Shown here piece after piece: positions 16,896 to 24,010 of a stretch of 44,059 nt of DNA. The DNA is from Ornatilinea sp. Lineage in GTDB: Bacteria; Chloroflexota; Anaerolineae; Anaerolineales; Anaerolineaceae. The DNA is taken from NCBI GenBank assembly GCA_018433975.1, contig JAHDQE010000077.1, positions 1 through 44,059 on the forward strand. Reading direction: 5' to 3'. The notes under the pieces are model-generated. The model saw only the letters and a program-made list of their open reading frames with translations, did not search any database and was not told where the DNA came from. Both the position numbers and the translations under genes were made by a program. Position 1 is the first letter of the stretch. Each line of letters starts with the position of its first letter.

Positions 16896-16945
16896 AGCAA
16901 CCTGCTTTATGCGTAATATTCAAAGGATAATGCCCCATGAATTTT

Positions 16946-16954
16946 AGTATATCA
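16946..16954 (-). promoter_or_regulatory. Extended -10 promoter element of pyk
   Basis: The minus strand reads TGA-TATACT, an extended -10 (TGn plus a 5/6 match to TATAAT), about 50 bases before the pyk start codon. A good -35 is not evident, which is acceptable for extended -10 promoters. Confidence 0.45.
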
Positions 16955-16997
16955 GAAATTGCATCATCTTTTTATTGTGCCGGCAGGAGTTTAGAAT

Positions 16998-17858
16998 TTA
17001 TTCGGATGGTTTATTTTGTTGATTAATTTTGTGCTGAGCTTTTGCAATCAAATAATCCATTATTGGGTATACCCAGGGCCCCAATAAATTGCTCAGGCGA
17101 AACATTGCGCTTGCTTCGAAGCCGGGTGTAATGATATAAGCTCTTCTGGCTGCTTTTCTCAGAATCTGATCGGCGACGTCGTTTGGCGACATTAGTCCTG
17201 CTGTTCCGGCCAATTCGCGGGTGATCTCCGGTTTAAATTGATCCTCATATTCAAGTTGAGGGGTCTGGGTGTCGGGCGGAAAAACAATGGATACTTGAAT
17301 GTTGTGTGGCTTTAATTCTGCACGGAGCACATCCGTGAAGCCTCGGACAGCATATTTGGAGGCGCTGTAAGCTGTATAGCCATAAACCCCCAAAAAGCCC
17401 GCCATGGAAGAAATATTAATGATCAAACCCTTTTTGGATTTGATCATTTCCGGAACAACCAGTTTTGTTGTATTTACCGTTCCAAAATAATTGACATCCA
17501 TCATCCATTGAAAAATATCCAGACTGAGGTCTTGAAAATGTTCGGGATGGGCTACTCCGGCAGAATTGATTAATATGTCAGGATTACCGTTTTCGGCTAT
17601 AAAAGGAACCAGTTTTGCAGAGAGATCGTTAAAGTCGCTGACATCGGCTGAAAGAAAGCTTACTCTTTGATTTGGGCTTGTGCAAAAACCTTGAATTTCT
17701 TTACAGGCCCGCTCCAGTTTTTTTTGGTGGCGGGCAAGAATACAGATGTTCGCACCAGATTGTGCGAGTTTGTCGGCAAGTGCTAAGCCAATACCACTGG
17801 AGCCTCCCGTGATGAGGGCCAGTTTGCCATTGTATGAGGTTCTGTTTGGATACGTCAT
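16998..17858 (-). CDS. SDR oxidoreductase, 3-ketodihydrosphingosine reductase-like
   Basis: The 286-residue short-chain dehydrogenase has TGGSSGIG (17-24) for NADP(H) binding, NSAG (98-101), and the catalytic S151, Y164 and K168 in YTAYSASKYA. The stretches VNYFGTVNTTK, SSMAGFLGVYGYTAYSASK, and FPPDTQTPQLEYE are typical of the KDSR (3-ketosphinganine reductase) subgroup. A hydrophobic C-terminal segment (FRLSNLLGPWVYPIMDYLIA) fits membrane association. The start at 17856-17858 follows AGAGGT at ~10 bases; an upstream in-frame ATG would add 51 non-conserved residues. It lies 23 bases after the FmdB gene, so they form an operon. No serine palmitoyltransferase is nearby, so a sphingolipid role is only an inference; another lipid or steroid ketone is possible. 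Confidence 0.8.
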   Translation of the reverse strand: MTYPNRTSYNGKLALITGGSSGIGLALADKLAQSGANICILARHQKKLERACKEIQGFCTSPNQRVSFLSADVSDFNDLSAKLVPFIAENGNPDILINSAGVAHPEHFQDLSLDIFQWMMDVNYFGTVNTTKLVVPEMIKSKKGLIINISSMAGFLGVYGYTAYSASKYAVRGFTDVLRAELKPHNIQVSIVFPPDTQTPQLEYEDQFKPEITRELAGTAGLMSPNDVADQILRKAARRAYIITPGFEASAMFRLSNLLGPWVYPIMDYLIAKAQHKINQQNKPSE

Positions 17859-17881
17859 AAAAATATATACCTCTAATTCCA

Positions 17882-18106
17882 CTAATGTGCGCAGGATGAA
17901 CAAGAACCACCGCTGCAACCGCTGCACGTGCCGCCGCCAGATTTTGCAGAACTTGCCTGACCGGGAACGAAAAAGCTTGAAATGACTCGGAAAGTTGTTT
18001 CTTTCCCGCAATTTTCACAGGTAATTGGTTTATCTGCATCTATGAAAGATCTTAAAGCATCAAATTGGTGCCCACAACTTTTACAATGATATTCATAAAT
18101 TGGCAT
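17882..18106 (-). CDS. FmdB-family zinc-ribbon protein
   Basis: The 74-residue protein begins MPIYEYHCKSCGHQFDAL, the signature of the FmdB/CxxC_CxxC_SSSS family. C8-x2-C11 and C30-x2-C33 form a zinc ribbon, and the tail is a Gly/Ser/Cys-rich stretch (GGGTCSGCSGGSCSSCAH). Family members are putative regulatory or metal-binding proteins with no settled function. AGGAG precedes the ATG at 18104-18106. It leads a small minus-strand operon with the SDR gene. Confidence 0.88.
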   Translation of the reverse strand: MPIYEYHCKSCGHQFDALRSFIDADKPITCENCGKETTFRVISSFFVPGQASSAKSGGGTCSGCSGGSCSSCAH

Positions 18107-18203
18107 GCGCAGGTCTCCTGATAAATTTACTTTTACGATTGTAATGATTTCGCCCGTCTGGGTCAATGTTAACTTTGGAATAAGGTTTTTTAAAACTACT
18201 TGC

Positions 18204-18231
18204 TTGAAACCAGATAACGGTTTATTATTAA
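18204..18231 (+). promoter_or_regulatory. Possible promoter of the PhnDCE operon
   Basis: TTGAAA (18204-18209) and TATTAA (18226-18231) are separated by 16 bases, about 65 bases before the phnD start. A small hairpin (18243-18256, AGAAGC/GCTTCT) lies in the predicted leader. The match is moderate. Confidence 0.35.
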
Positions 18232-18295
18232 TTCAGCCTTGAGAAGCAAATGCTTCTATATTGATCCATATATTTTTACAAGGAGGAGATTTAGA

Positions 18296-19297
18296 ATGTC
18301 TAAAGCACGAGTACCCTATTTTGTTCTGGCCATGTTGCTCGTTGGTGCATTGGTGTTGGGTGCCTGCCAGCCAGCAGCGACACCGGAACCCGCAACTGAA
18401 GAAGCTGCGATGCCGGAACCCACGATGGAAGAACCCACCGCTATGCCAGAACCCACAGAAGAGCCTGCAATGCCAGAACTGGGGACGGAAGAGAATCCGA
18501 TTATCTGGGCAGTTGTTCCATCTGGCGACACGGAACGAGTTGTTTCCGGGTTTGATGAAGTTGCCAAAATGATCAAAGATGAGACCGGATTGGTGATTCA
18601 ACCCCTGGTTGCTACAGAATATGCAGGTGTTATTGAGGCCATGGCCAGTGATCCTCCGAAAGCACAAATGGGTTCTTTGGCAACCTTTGCCTATATCCTT
18701 GCTCACCAGAAGGGTGCTGCAGACGCCGAATTAGTCGCCACACGTTATGGCAGTGCAGTCTATAATGGTCAGATTTTTGTACGCGCGGACAGCGGTATTG
18801 AATCGCTTGCTGATCTGGCCGGAAAAACTTTCTGTCGCCCTGACCCATTGAGCACCAGTGGCTGGATCATTCCAAGTATCACTCTTAAAGCTGCAGGCAT
18901 TGACCCTGAGACAGATCTCGCGGCGATTGTGGATGCCGGTTCTCATGACGCTTCAGTAGCCGGTGTTTACAACGGAGACTGCGATGCCGGTTCATCCTAT
19001 GTGGATGCACGATCTACGATTGAAGCGGATTATCCGGATGTGATGGATGTTATCAAAGTGATCGAGGTTTCGACGGACATCCCGAACGATGGTGTTCAAT
19101 ATGCGCCAAGTATGACTCGTGAAATGCGGGATACGATCAATGATGCGCTTCTGAAAATTGCAGAAACCGAAGAGGGCAAAGCTGCTCTGGATACCGCTTA
19201 TCAGTGGGGCGGTCTGCAAAAAATTGATGACACTTTTTATGACCCATTCCGCCAGGTTCTGGATTCGGCCGGTGTGAACATTGAGGATCTTCAGTAA
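18296..19297 (+). CDS. phnD: Phosphonate/phosphite-type ABC transporter binding lipoprotein
   Basis: A 333-residue PhnD-type binding protein. The signal peptide ends in LGAC with C24 lipidated, followed by a long Pro/Glu/Met-rich linker (residues ~26-64, several PEP-x-EEP-like repeats) that tethers the domain away from the membrane. The mature domain has IIWAVVPSGDTERVVSGFDE and PLVATEYAGVIEAMASD, as in phosphonate binders, and ends with a short helical tail. AGGAGG at 18281-18286 fixes the start. It is followed by a terminator, then by the ATPase and permease genes. The terminator would favour excess binding protein. The ligand could be a phosphonate, phosphite or another small anion; no C-P lyase genes are present here. 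Confidence 0.87.
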   Translation: MSKARVPYFVLAMLLVGALVLGACQPAATPEPATEEAAMPEPTMEEPTAMPEPTEEPAMPELGTEENPIIWAVVPSGDTERVVSGFDEVAKMIKDETGLVIQPLVATEYAGVIEAMASDPPKAQMGSLATFAYILAHQKGAADAELVATRYGSAVYNGQIFVRADSGIESLADLAGKTFCRPDPLSTSGWIIPSITLKAAGIDPETDLAAIVDAGSHDASVAGVYNGDCDAGSSYVDARSTIEADYPDVMDVIKVIEVSTDIPNDGVQYAPSMTREMRDTINDALLKIAETEEGKAALDTAYQWGGLQKIDDTFYDPFRQVLDSAGVNIEDLQ

Positions 19298-19338
19298 GCC
19301 TCAAGTGTTATCAGAATGTAAATGATCTGTTAGAAAGT

Positions 19339-19382
19339 GAAAGCAGGAGTGGTAACTATGCCACTCACTGCTTTCTTTTTTT
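19339..19382 (+). terminator. Intrinsic terminator after phnD
   Basis: GAAAGCAG (19339-19346) and AGTGG (19348-19352) pair with CCACT (19361-19365) and CTGCTTTC (19368-19375), with small internal mismatches, and T7 follows. It probably attenuates transcription between the binding-protein gene and the phnC-phnE genes. Confidence 0.85.
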
Positions 19383-19451
19383 CGATAAGCACTTATAATT
19401 ATTTTGACTCGAAATTCACATGCTTCAAAATTATTGTCGGGAGAGGTTTTT

Positions 19452-20252
19452 ATGCTTGAAATTCGACATCTTACCAAAATCTATGGCGATGGAACGGTTG
19501 CCCTCAAGGATGTGAGTTTTAATGTCCCGGATGGAGAGTTTCTCATCATCATTGGGTTGAGCGGCTCCGGAAAATCTACTTTGCTGCGATGTATCAATCG
19601 TCTGATTGATCCAACGGAAGGGGAGATCATTTGGGACGGCGTGGATGTTGCCCAATTGCAGGGTGAGGAGCTTCGCGTAGTTCGCAGACAGATTGGGATG
19701 GTATTTCAACACTTTAATCTGGTAAAACGCTCGACCGTTTTGACCAATGTGCTTGCCGGCAGGTTGGGCTATGCCCCAACGCGCAGCAGCATGTTTCATC
19801 AGTTTTCCGAAAAAGATCGGAATAAGGCGTGGGGTGCATTGGCAAAATTGGGTATTGAAGATCAGGCGTACAAACGGGCTTCAGAATTGAGTGGGGGGCA
19901 GCAGCAGCGTGTAGGTGTTGCCCGGGCACTTATGCAAGATCCGAAGATGATTCTTGCGGATGAGCCGGTTGCCAGCCTGGACCCGGTTCTGGCCCATTCC
20001 ATTCTTCAATACCTGGAGCGTTTGAATCGGGAAGACAAGATGACGGTGTTATGCAGCCTTCATTATCTGGATCTTGTCCAGCGCTATGCAACACGGGTAA
20101 TTGGATTGCGAAAGGGGGAGATCGTCTATGAGGGAAATAAGGAAGATATCCAGGCAATGACAGATGAAGAATTTAAAGAAATCTATGGCGAAGAAGCGGA
20201 ACGAGTAGGTGGCGGTTTGGAAGGTTCGCTTGGAAAGGCGAAGGAGAAATAA
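19452..20252 (+). CDS. phnC: Phosphonate-type ABC transporter ATP-binding protein
   Basis: The 266-residue ABC ATPase has Walker A GLSGSGKST (35-43), Q-loop Q86, signature LSGGQ (146-150), Walker B MILADEP (~166-172) and switch H204 in SLHYLD. The order and the FQHFNLVKRSTVLTNVLAGR segment are typical of PhnC. The start at 19452 follows GGGAGAGG; an in-frame ATG 48 bases earlier lacks a ribosome site and conserved sequence. It energises uptake through the PhnE-like permease, whose gene begins two bases after its stop codon. The C-terminus, after EEFKEIYGEEAERVG, is a little longer than usual. Confidence 0.92.
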   Translation: MLEIRHLTKIYGDGTVALKDVSFNVPDGEFLIIIGLSGSGKSTLLRCINRLIDPTEGEIIWDGVDVAQLQGEELRVVRRQIGMVFQHFNLVKRSTVLTNVLAGRLGYAPTRSSMFHQFSEKDRNKAWGALAKLGIEDQAYKRASELSGGQQQRVGVARALMQDPKMILADEPVASLDPVLAHSILQYLERLNREDKMTVLCSLHYLDLVQRYATRVIGLRKGEIVYEGNKEDIQAMTDEEFKEIYGEEAERVGGGLEGSLGKAKEK

Positions 20253-20253
20253 T

Positions 20254-21777
20254 ATGACCGAGAAGATAAAACATCCACGTCCTCAACCCGCGGATGCGCG
20301 TAAACCCAGCCTTGTGCCACCTATTGTTTCTGCGATTGCATCTTTATTGGTGCCGGGGTTAGGCCAGGCTCTGGCACGTTTCTATCGCCGGGGGCTGGTA
20401 ATTTTTGGTAGTTTTTTAAGTATTATTGGTTTATTGATCTGGCGATTTAAACTTGTTGCGAAATATGATACCGGAATCGTTGATATATTCAAAAAAGCGA
20501 TTCATCTCCAGCCATTTATGCTTTTCCTGACAATCCTTGTGGCGCTCACTTATATCTGGATTGCAGTGGATGCGTTTCGTGTAGCACGGCGCGGTGGTGG
20601 ACAGCCGGTAGGAATTTTCTTCCTGATCCTAGTAGTGTTCTTTTCCATCGGCTGGCAGATTGGGGAAATTGACCTGGTGGCGCTGGTTACCCAGGCGGAT
20701 GATGCCGGACCGGCTTTAGGACGCGTTTTATGGCCCTGGAAACGAGCCGTTACTTATCCTGAAGAAATTATCACCGGAATAACTACGATTCAAGCTCCCT
20801 GTGCAGATGAAGCTTATGATCCCGGTGAACCGAACACGGATGGGCCCTATTTACGGTCAGATCCGGTATGCGGTAACCCAAGTGAACAGGGCGGCGAATC
20901 GGGCACGAATATTCATCTGACGGGTTTCAATTTTGTCCCCAATACGATCGTAGAAATCTGGTGGAAGGATCCTATTGGGAATGAATTCCGTCAGCGGCAG
21001 GAAGGGGAGTATGTTTCTTTACCAACAGACGCGAATGGAGAATTTGCGGTTGATATTATCTTCCCCTATCGTTTGCTGCCACCCAGTGCCGGCGAAGGCC
21101 CCAAAATTTGGACCGTGCAGGGGCGACAAGTCGCCAGTGTTGGAAAACCGGAAGCGAGCAGCGAGCTTAAACTTGCGGTTGAAAAGATCATCGAGACCAT
21201 TTTTATCGGTATGATGGCTACATTGTTTGGCATTGTCCTGGCGCTTCCCGTCAGCTTCCTGGCAGCCAGGAATTTGATGTCTGCTTCTCCAATCACAATG
21301 TTCGTTTATTATCTGACCCGGACGGTGTTAAATATTATCCGTTCCATTGAACCGCTGATCTGGGCAATTATCGCGGTTATTGTGGTTGGGCTTGGCCCTT
21401 TTGCCGGTATTTTGGCGCTTACGCTGCATTCAGTTGCCGCATTGGCAAAACTTTATTCTGAAGCAATTGAATCCATTGATCCGGGCCCGATTGAAGCCAT
21501 TCATGCTACCGGCGCAAATTGGATCCAGACGGTGGTGTACGCAGTTATTCCGCAGGTGGTTCCACCCTTTGTGTCCTTCACGATTTACCGTTGGGATATT
21601 AACATTCGTATGTCCACCATCATCGGTTTCGTGGGCGGTGGCGGTATTGGTTTCCTGTTGGCACAATGGATCAGACTTCTGGATTATTCTGCGGCCGGTA
21701 TTGCAGTATGGTTCATTGCCGTGACTGTTGCCATTCTGGATTACATCAGCGCGGAGATCAGGGCAAGATTTGTGTAA
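20254..21777 (+). CDS. phnE: PhnE-type ABC permease with large N-terminal and extracytoplasmic additions
   Basis: The 507-residue protein is almost twice the usual PhnE length (~260-280). Residues ~310-507 are the permease core, with the EAA-type loop EAIHATGANWIQTVVYAVIPQ (~414-434) and STIIGFVGGGGIGFLLA. The N-terminal part has a PGLGQALARFYRRG segment (34-47), like TM2-type membrane modules, and about three further helices (~46-63, 87-105, 118-136). Residues ~165-305 form a hydrophilic, presumably external domain with GTNIHLTGFNFVPNTIVEIWW, an IPT/TIG-like beta pattern, and two Cys (C183, C206) that could form a disulfide. AAGGAG precedes the ATG. The outer domain may bind the lipoprotein or ligand. 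The core call is sure; the role of the added domain is unknown. Confidence 0.85.
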   Translation: MTEKIKHPRPQPADARKPSLVPPIVSAIASLLVPGLGQALARFYRRGLVIFGSFLSIIGLLIWRFKLVAKYDTGIVDIFKKAIHLQPFMLFLTILVALTYIWIAVDAFRVARRGGGQPVGIFFLILVVFFSIGWQIGEIDLVALVTQADDAGPALGRVLWPWKRAVTYPEEIITGITTIQAPCADEAYDPGEPNTDGPYLRSDPVCGNPSEQGGESGTNIHLTGFNFVPNTIVEIWWKDPIGNEFRQRQEGEYVSLPTDANGEFAVDIIFPYRLLPPSAGEGPKIWTVQGRQVASVGKPEASSELKLAVEKIIETIFIGMMATLFGIVLALPVSFLAARNLMSASPITMFVYYLTRTVLNIIRSIEPLIWAIIAVIVVGLGPFAGILALTLHSVAALAKLYSEAIESIDPGPIEAIHATGANWIQTVVYAVIPQVVPPFVSFTIYRWDINIRMSTIIGFVGGGGIGFLLAQWIRLLDYSAAGIAVWFIAVTVAILDYISAEIRARFV

Positions 21778-21795
21778 AAAGATGTATTTTCATGG

Positions 21796-21826
21796 AGCCG
21801 CCATCAAAACGATGGCGGCTTTTTTA
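21796..21826 (+). terminator. Intrinsic terminator after phnE
   Basis: AGCCGCCATC (21796-21805) pairs perfectly with GATGGCGGCT (21811-21820) around AAAAC, followed by TTTTTATT. It ends the Phn operon. Confidence 0.93.
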
Positions 21827-21857
21827 TTGGGGGCCGGAAAATGACAGTAAAATGATT

Positions 21858-21863
21858 TATAAT
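21858..21863 (+). promoter_or_regulatory. -10 box of the YhhQ-type gene
   Basis: A perfect TATAAT lies 43 bases before the GTG start, downstream of the PhnE terminator. A matching -35 is not clear. The leader has no arrangement I recognise as a PreQ1 riboswitch. Confidence 0.4.
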
Positions 21864-21906
21864 CTATGCGCTTCGGAATATATTTATTTTTAAGGAAAAA
21901 CAAAAA

Positions 21907-22512
21907 GTGATTCAATCTATTATTGTCAGCATCAGTTATGTTGCAGCTCAAATGCTGGCGGATATCGCCAGTTTGCAGATCGTCAGCGTTTTTGGACTCT
22001 CGCTGGATGCAGGAACTTTTATTTATCCCATCACATTCACTTTACGGGATGTGGCGCATAAAGTTGTCGGTTTGAAGGGTGTCCGTACTTTAATATTTTC
22101 AGCTGCGGTGGTCAATTTATTTATGGCGCTGTTCTTTTGGTTTGTTTCGCTGCTTCCACCGGATGCTGCTGCCGGCAGCAGTGAGATTTGGGGAAGGGTG
22201 CTGGCGCCGGTGTGGCGGATCACTCTGGCAAGTATTGTGGCAGAAGTGGTCGCAGAATTGATCGACACAGAGGCCTATCGATTTTGGATTAGCAAGATCA
22301 CCAAGCGGCACCAATGGGCGCGAGTATTGGTGTCCAATGCATTCAGCGTTCCGATCGATTCCTTACTTTTCTCTTTCTTGGCTTTTTATGCTTCCATGCC
22401 CGTCCAATCTGTCTGGCAAATCTTTTGGGGAAATGTTGTTTTGAAGGGTGTGGTTACCGTTTTTAGTATGCCATTGATTTATACGGTTAAAGAAAAGGAA
22501 AATGAGGATTAA
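21907..22512 (+). CDS. Queuosine-precursor transporter, YhhQ/VUT family
   Basis: A 201-residue membrane protein with about six helices. It has LDAGTFIYPITFTLRDVAHKVVG (residues ~34-56) and the acidic/aromatic VAELIDTEAYRFW and NAFSVPIDSLLFS segments that mark the VUT_1 (YhhQ) family, which imports queuosine precursors such as preQ0 or preQ1. It starts with GTG (21907-21909); AAGGAAAA lies upstream with ~10 bases spacing. It is a single-gene unit between two terminators. No queuosine synthesis genes are visible in the window, which fits salvage, but the exact precursor cannot be told. Confidence 0.85.
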   Translation: MIQSIIVSISYVAAQMLADIASLQIVSVFGLSLDAGTFIYPITFTLRDVAHKVVGLKGVRTLIFSAAVVNLFMALFFWFVSLLPPDAAAGSSEIWGRVLAPVWRITLASIVAEVVAELIDTEAYRFWISKITKRHQWARVLVSNAFSVPIDSLLFSFLAFYASMPVQSVWQIFWGNVVLKGVVTVFSMPLIYTVKEKENED

Positions 22513-22614
22513 GCTTGTTTTGTAAAACACCTGCTGCAGGCAAAAAGCTGATATTTCTGATGAGATGCTTAAAACGATAAAAATTGCCAGGCTTTGCTAA
22601 GCCCTGCTGATATA

Positions 22615-22660
22615 AGAGGCCGTCCTTGTACATCATCAAGGACGGCCTCTCATAATTTTT
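22615..22660. terminator. Strong hairpin terminator between convergent genes
   Basis: A perfect 14-bp stem (22615-22628 with 22637-22650, AGAGGCCGTCCTTG and complement) with an 8-base loop. ATTTTT follows after four bases on the plus strand. It lies between the convergent YhhQ-type and aminotransferase genes and can stop transcription in both directions. Confidence 0.8.
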
Positions 22661-22675
22661 ACCAATGCTGCTGGT

Positions 22676-23893
22676 TCAGGCAAATTGTTTTTTGATCACG
22701 AGGGCCAGCCGGGCGATGCCATCTTCAATCTTTTCTGGGCATGAATTTGAGAAGTTCAGACGCATGGAGTTTTCCCCACCGCCCAAAGGAAAGAAAGCGT
22801 TCCCAGGAACGAAAGCTACTTTTTCTTGAATGGCTGCTTCAAAGAAACTGAGTGAACTCATTGTTTCGGGCAATGTTACCCAGAGGAAGAGCCCTCCAGC
22901 GGGGTGAGTCCATTGAACTCCATCGGGCATGTGTTTTTCCAGACTGCGCAGCATCACATCTCGCCGTTCTTTATAGATGGATTGGATAGTTTTGACGTGT
23001 TCACTGATGAACCCGCTTTTTCCGACTTCATAAGCAACAGCCTGGGTAAACGTGGAAGTGTGCAAATCCGCGCCTTGTTTGGCCTGCACCAATTTATTAA
23101 TTACTTCCGAAGGAGCAATTACCCAGGCAAGGCGAAGGCCAGGGGCAAGAATTTTTGAAAAAGTACCCAGATAAATTACATTACCTGTGTAATGCCCATT
23201 ATCCGGTTGTTGGCAGCTATCTAATAAGGCAACTGAAGGGATATGATCGCCTTCGAATCTTAATTGGCCGTATGGGTCGTCTTCAACGATGGGCACTCCA
23301 AAGTTTCCGGCGATTTCTATCAACTCTTCTCTTCTTTCCAGTGTTAAAGTTGTGCCAGAGGGGTTTTGGAAGTTTGGCAGAACATAAATGAACTTTGGTC
23401 CCATGCGCAGCGCGTGGTTAAGTTCACTGGTTATCATCCCATCTTCATCCGAAGGGACCGTGATATATTCTGCGCCATAGGCGTTCCAGGCTTGTAGTGC
23501 TCCCAGGTAGGTGGGTTGTTCAACCAGAATTCGATCGCCAGGATTAATAAATATCTTCCCAAGCAAATCCAGCGCTTGCTGTGAACCCGATGTGATCAAC
23601 ACGTTTTCAGCTTTAATCTTGATGCCCATGCGTGTGCTGTGCTGTGCAATCATCTCGCGAAGAGGCTGGTATCCCTCGGTTGTACCGTATTGAAGAGCAA
23701 TGTCGCAATGCTCACACAATACTTTATTGCAGGCTTCTTTGAATTGTTCGACGGGAAATACTTCCGGGGCAGGGAGCCCTCCGGCAAACGAGATGATGTC
23801 TGGCAGCGCGGTTAGTTTAAGTAGTTCGCGTATGGCAGAACTTTGCATTCGTTGGGTTCTTTGTGCAAATCTGTGTTCCCAGGGAGTTTGCAT
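22676..23893 (-). CDS. PLP-dependent aminotransferase, 2-aminoadipate/MocR-like class I
   Basis: A 405-residue fold-type I aminotransferase. Marks include ISFAGGLPAPEVFP (residues ~34-47), YGTTEGYQPLRE, ITSGSQQALDLLGK, NPSGTTLTLERREEL, EDDPYGQLRFEG and the PLP Schiff-base lysine (~246) in LGTFSKILAPGLRLAW. This set is typical of the group with LysN (2-aminoadipate aminotransferase) and aminotransferases related to the C-terminal part of MocR regulators, but no GntR domain is fused here. The start at 23891-23893 follows AAAGGATG; an upstream in-frame GTG lacks support. Substrate range is usually broad (aromatic, branched or aminoadipate). No lysine pathway genes are adjacent. Confidence 0.88.
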   Translation of the reverse strand: MQTPWEHRFAQRTQRMQSSAIRELLKLTALPDIISFAGGLPAPEVFPVEQFKEACNKVLCEHCDIALQYGTTEGYQPLREMIAQHSTRMGIKIKAENVLITSGSQQALDLLGKIFINPGDRILVEQPTYLGALQAWNAYGAEYITVPSDEDGMITSELNHALRMGPKFIYVLPNFQNPSGTTLTLERREELIEIAGNFGVPIVEDDPYGQLRFEGDHIPSVALLDSCQQPDNGHYTGNVIYLGTFSKILAPGLRLAWVIAPSEVINKLVQAKQGADLHTSTFTQAVAYEVGKSGFISEHVKTIQSIYKERRDVMLRSLEKHMPDGVQWTHPAGGLFLWVTLPETMSSLSFFEAAIQEKVAFVPGNAFFPLGGGENSMRLNFSNSCPEKIEDGIARLALVIKKQFA

Positions 23894-23961
23894 GGGTAGA
23901 CATCCTTTTTTAGAAATTTTTAATGCGACCACTATTATTTATAAAGAGAATAGTATACCCT

Positions 23962-24001
23962 ATAAAAGTAGAAATTCGGGCGTGTAAAAGCGCCCGAATT
24001 T
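23962..24001 (-). terminator. Terminator after the SHMT-GcvT fusion gene
   Basis: A perfect 11-bp stem (23972-23982 with 23991-24001, AAATTCGGGCG and complement) with an 8-base loop, 10 bases after the fusion gene's stop. On the minus strand it is followed by CTACTTTTATAGG, a modest T-tract. Confidence 0.7.
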
Positions 24002-24010
24002 CTTGTTTGT

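Noticed and set aside
18296..21777. Complete phosphonate degradation locus
   Set aside because: Only transporter genes (PhnD, PhnC, PhnE) are present; no C-P lyase, phosphonatase or phosphite dehydrogenase gene follows before the terminator.
21827..21906. PreQ1 riboswitch before the queuosine-precursor transporter
   Set aside because: Short leader without the expected H-type pseudoknot pattern; only a -10 box and a ribosome site are visible.
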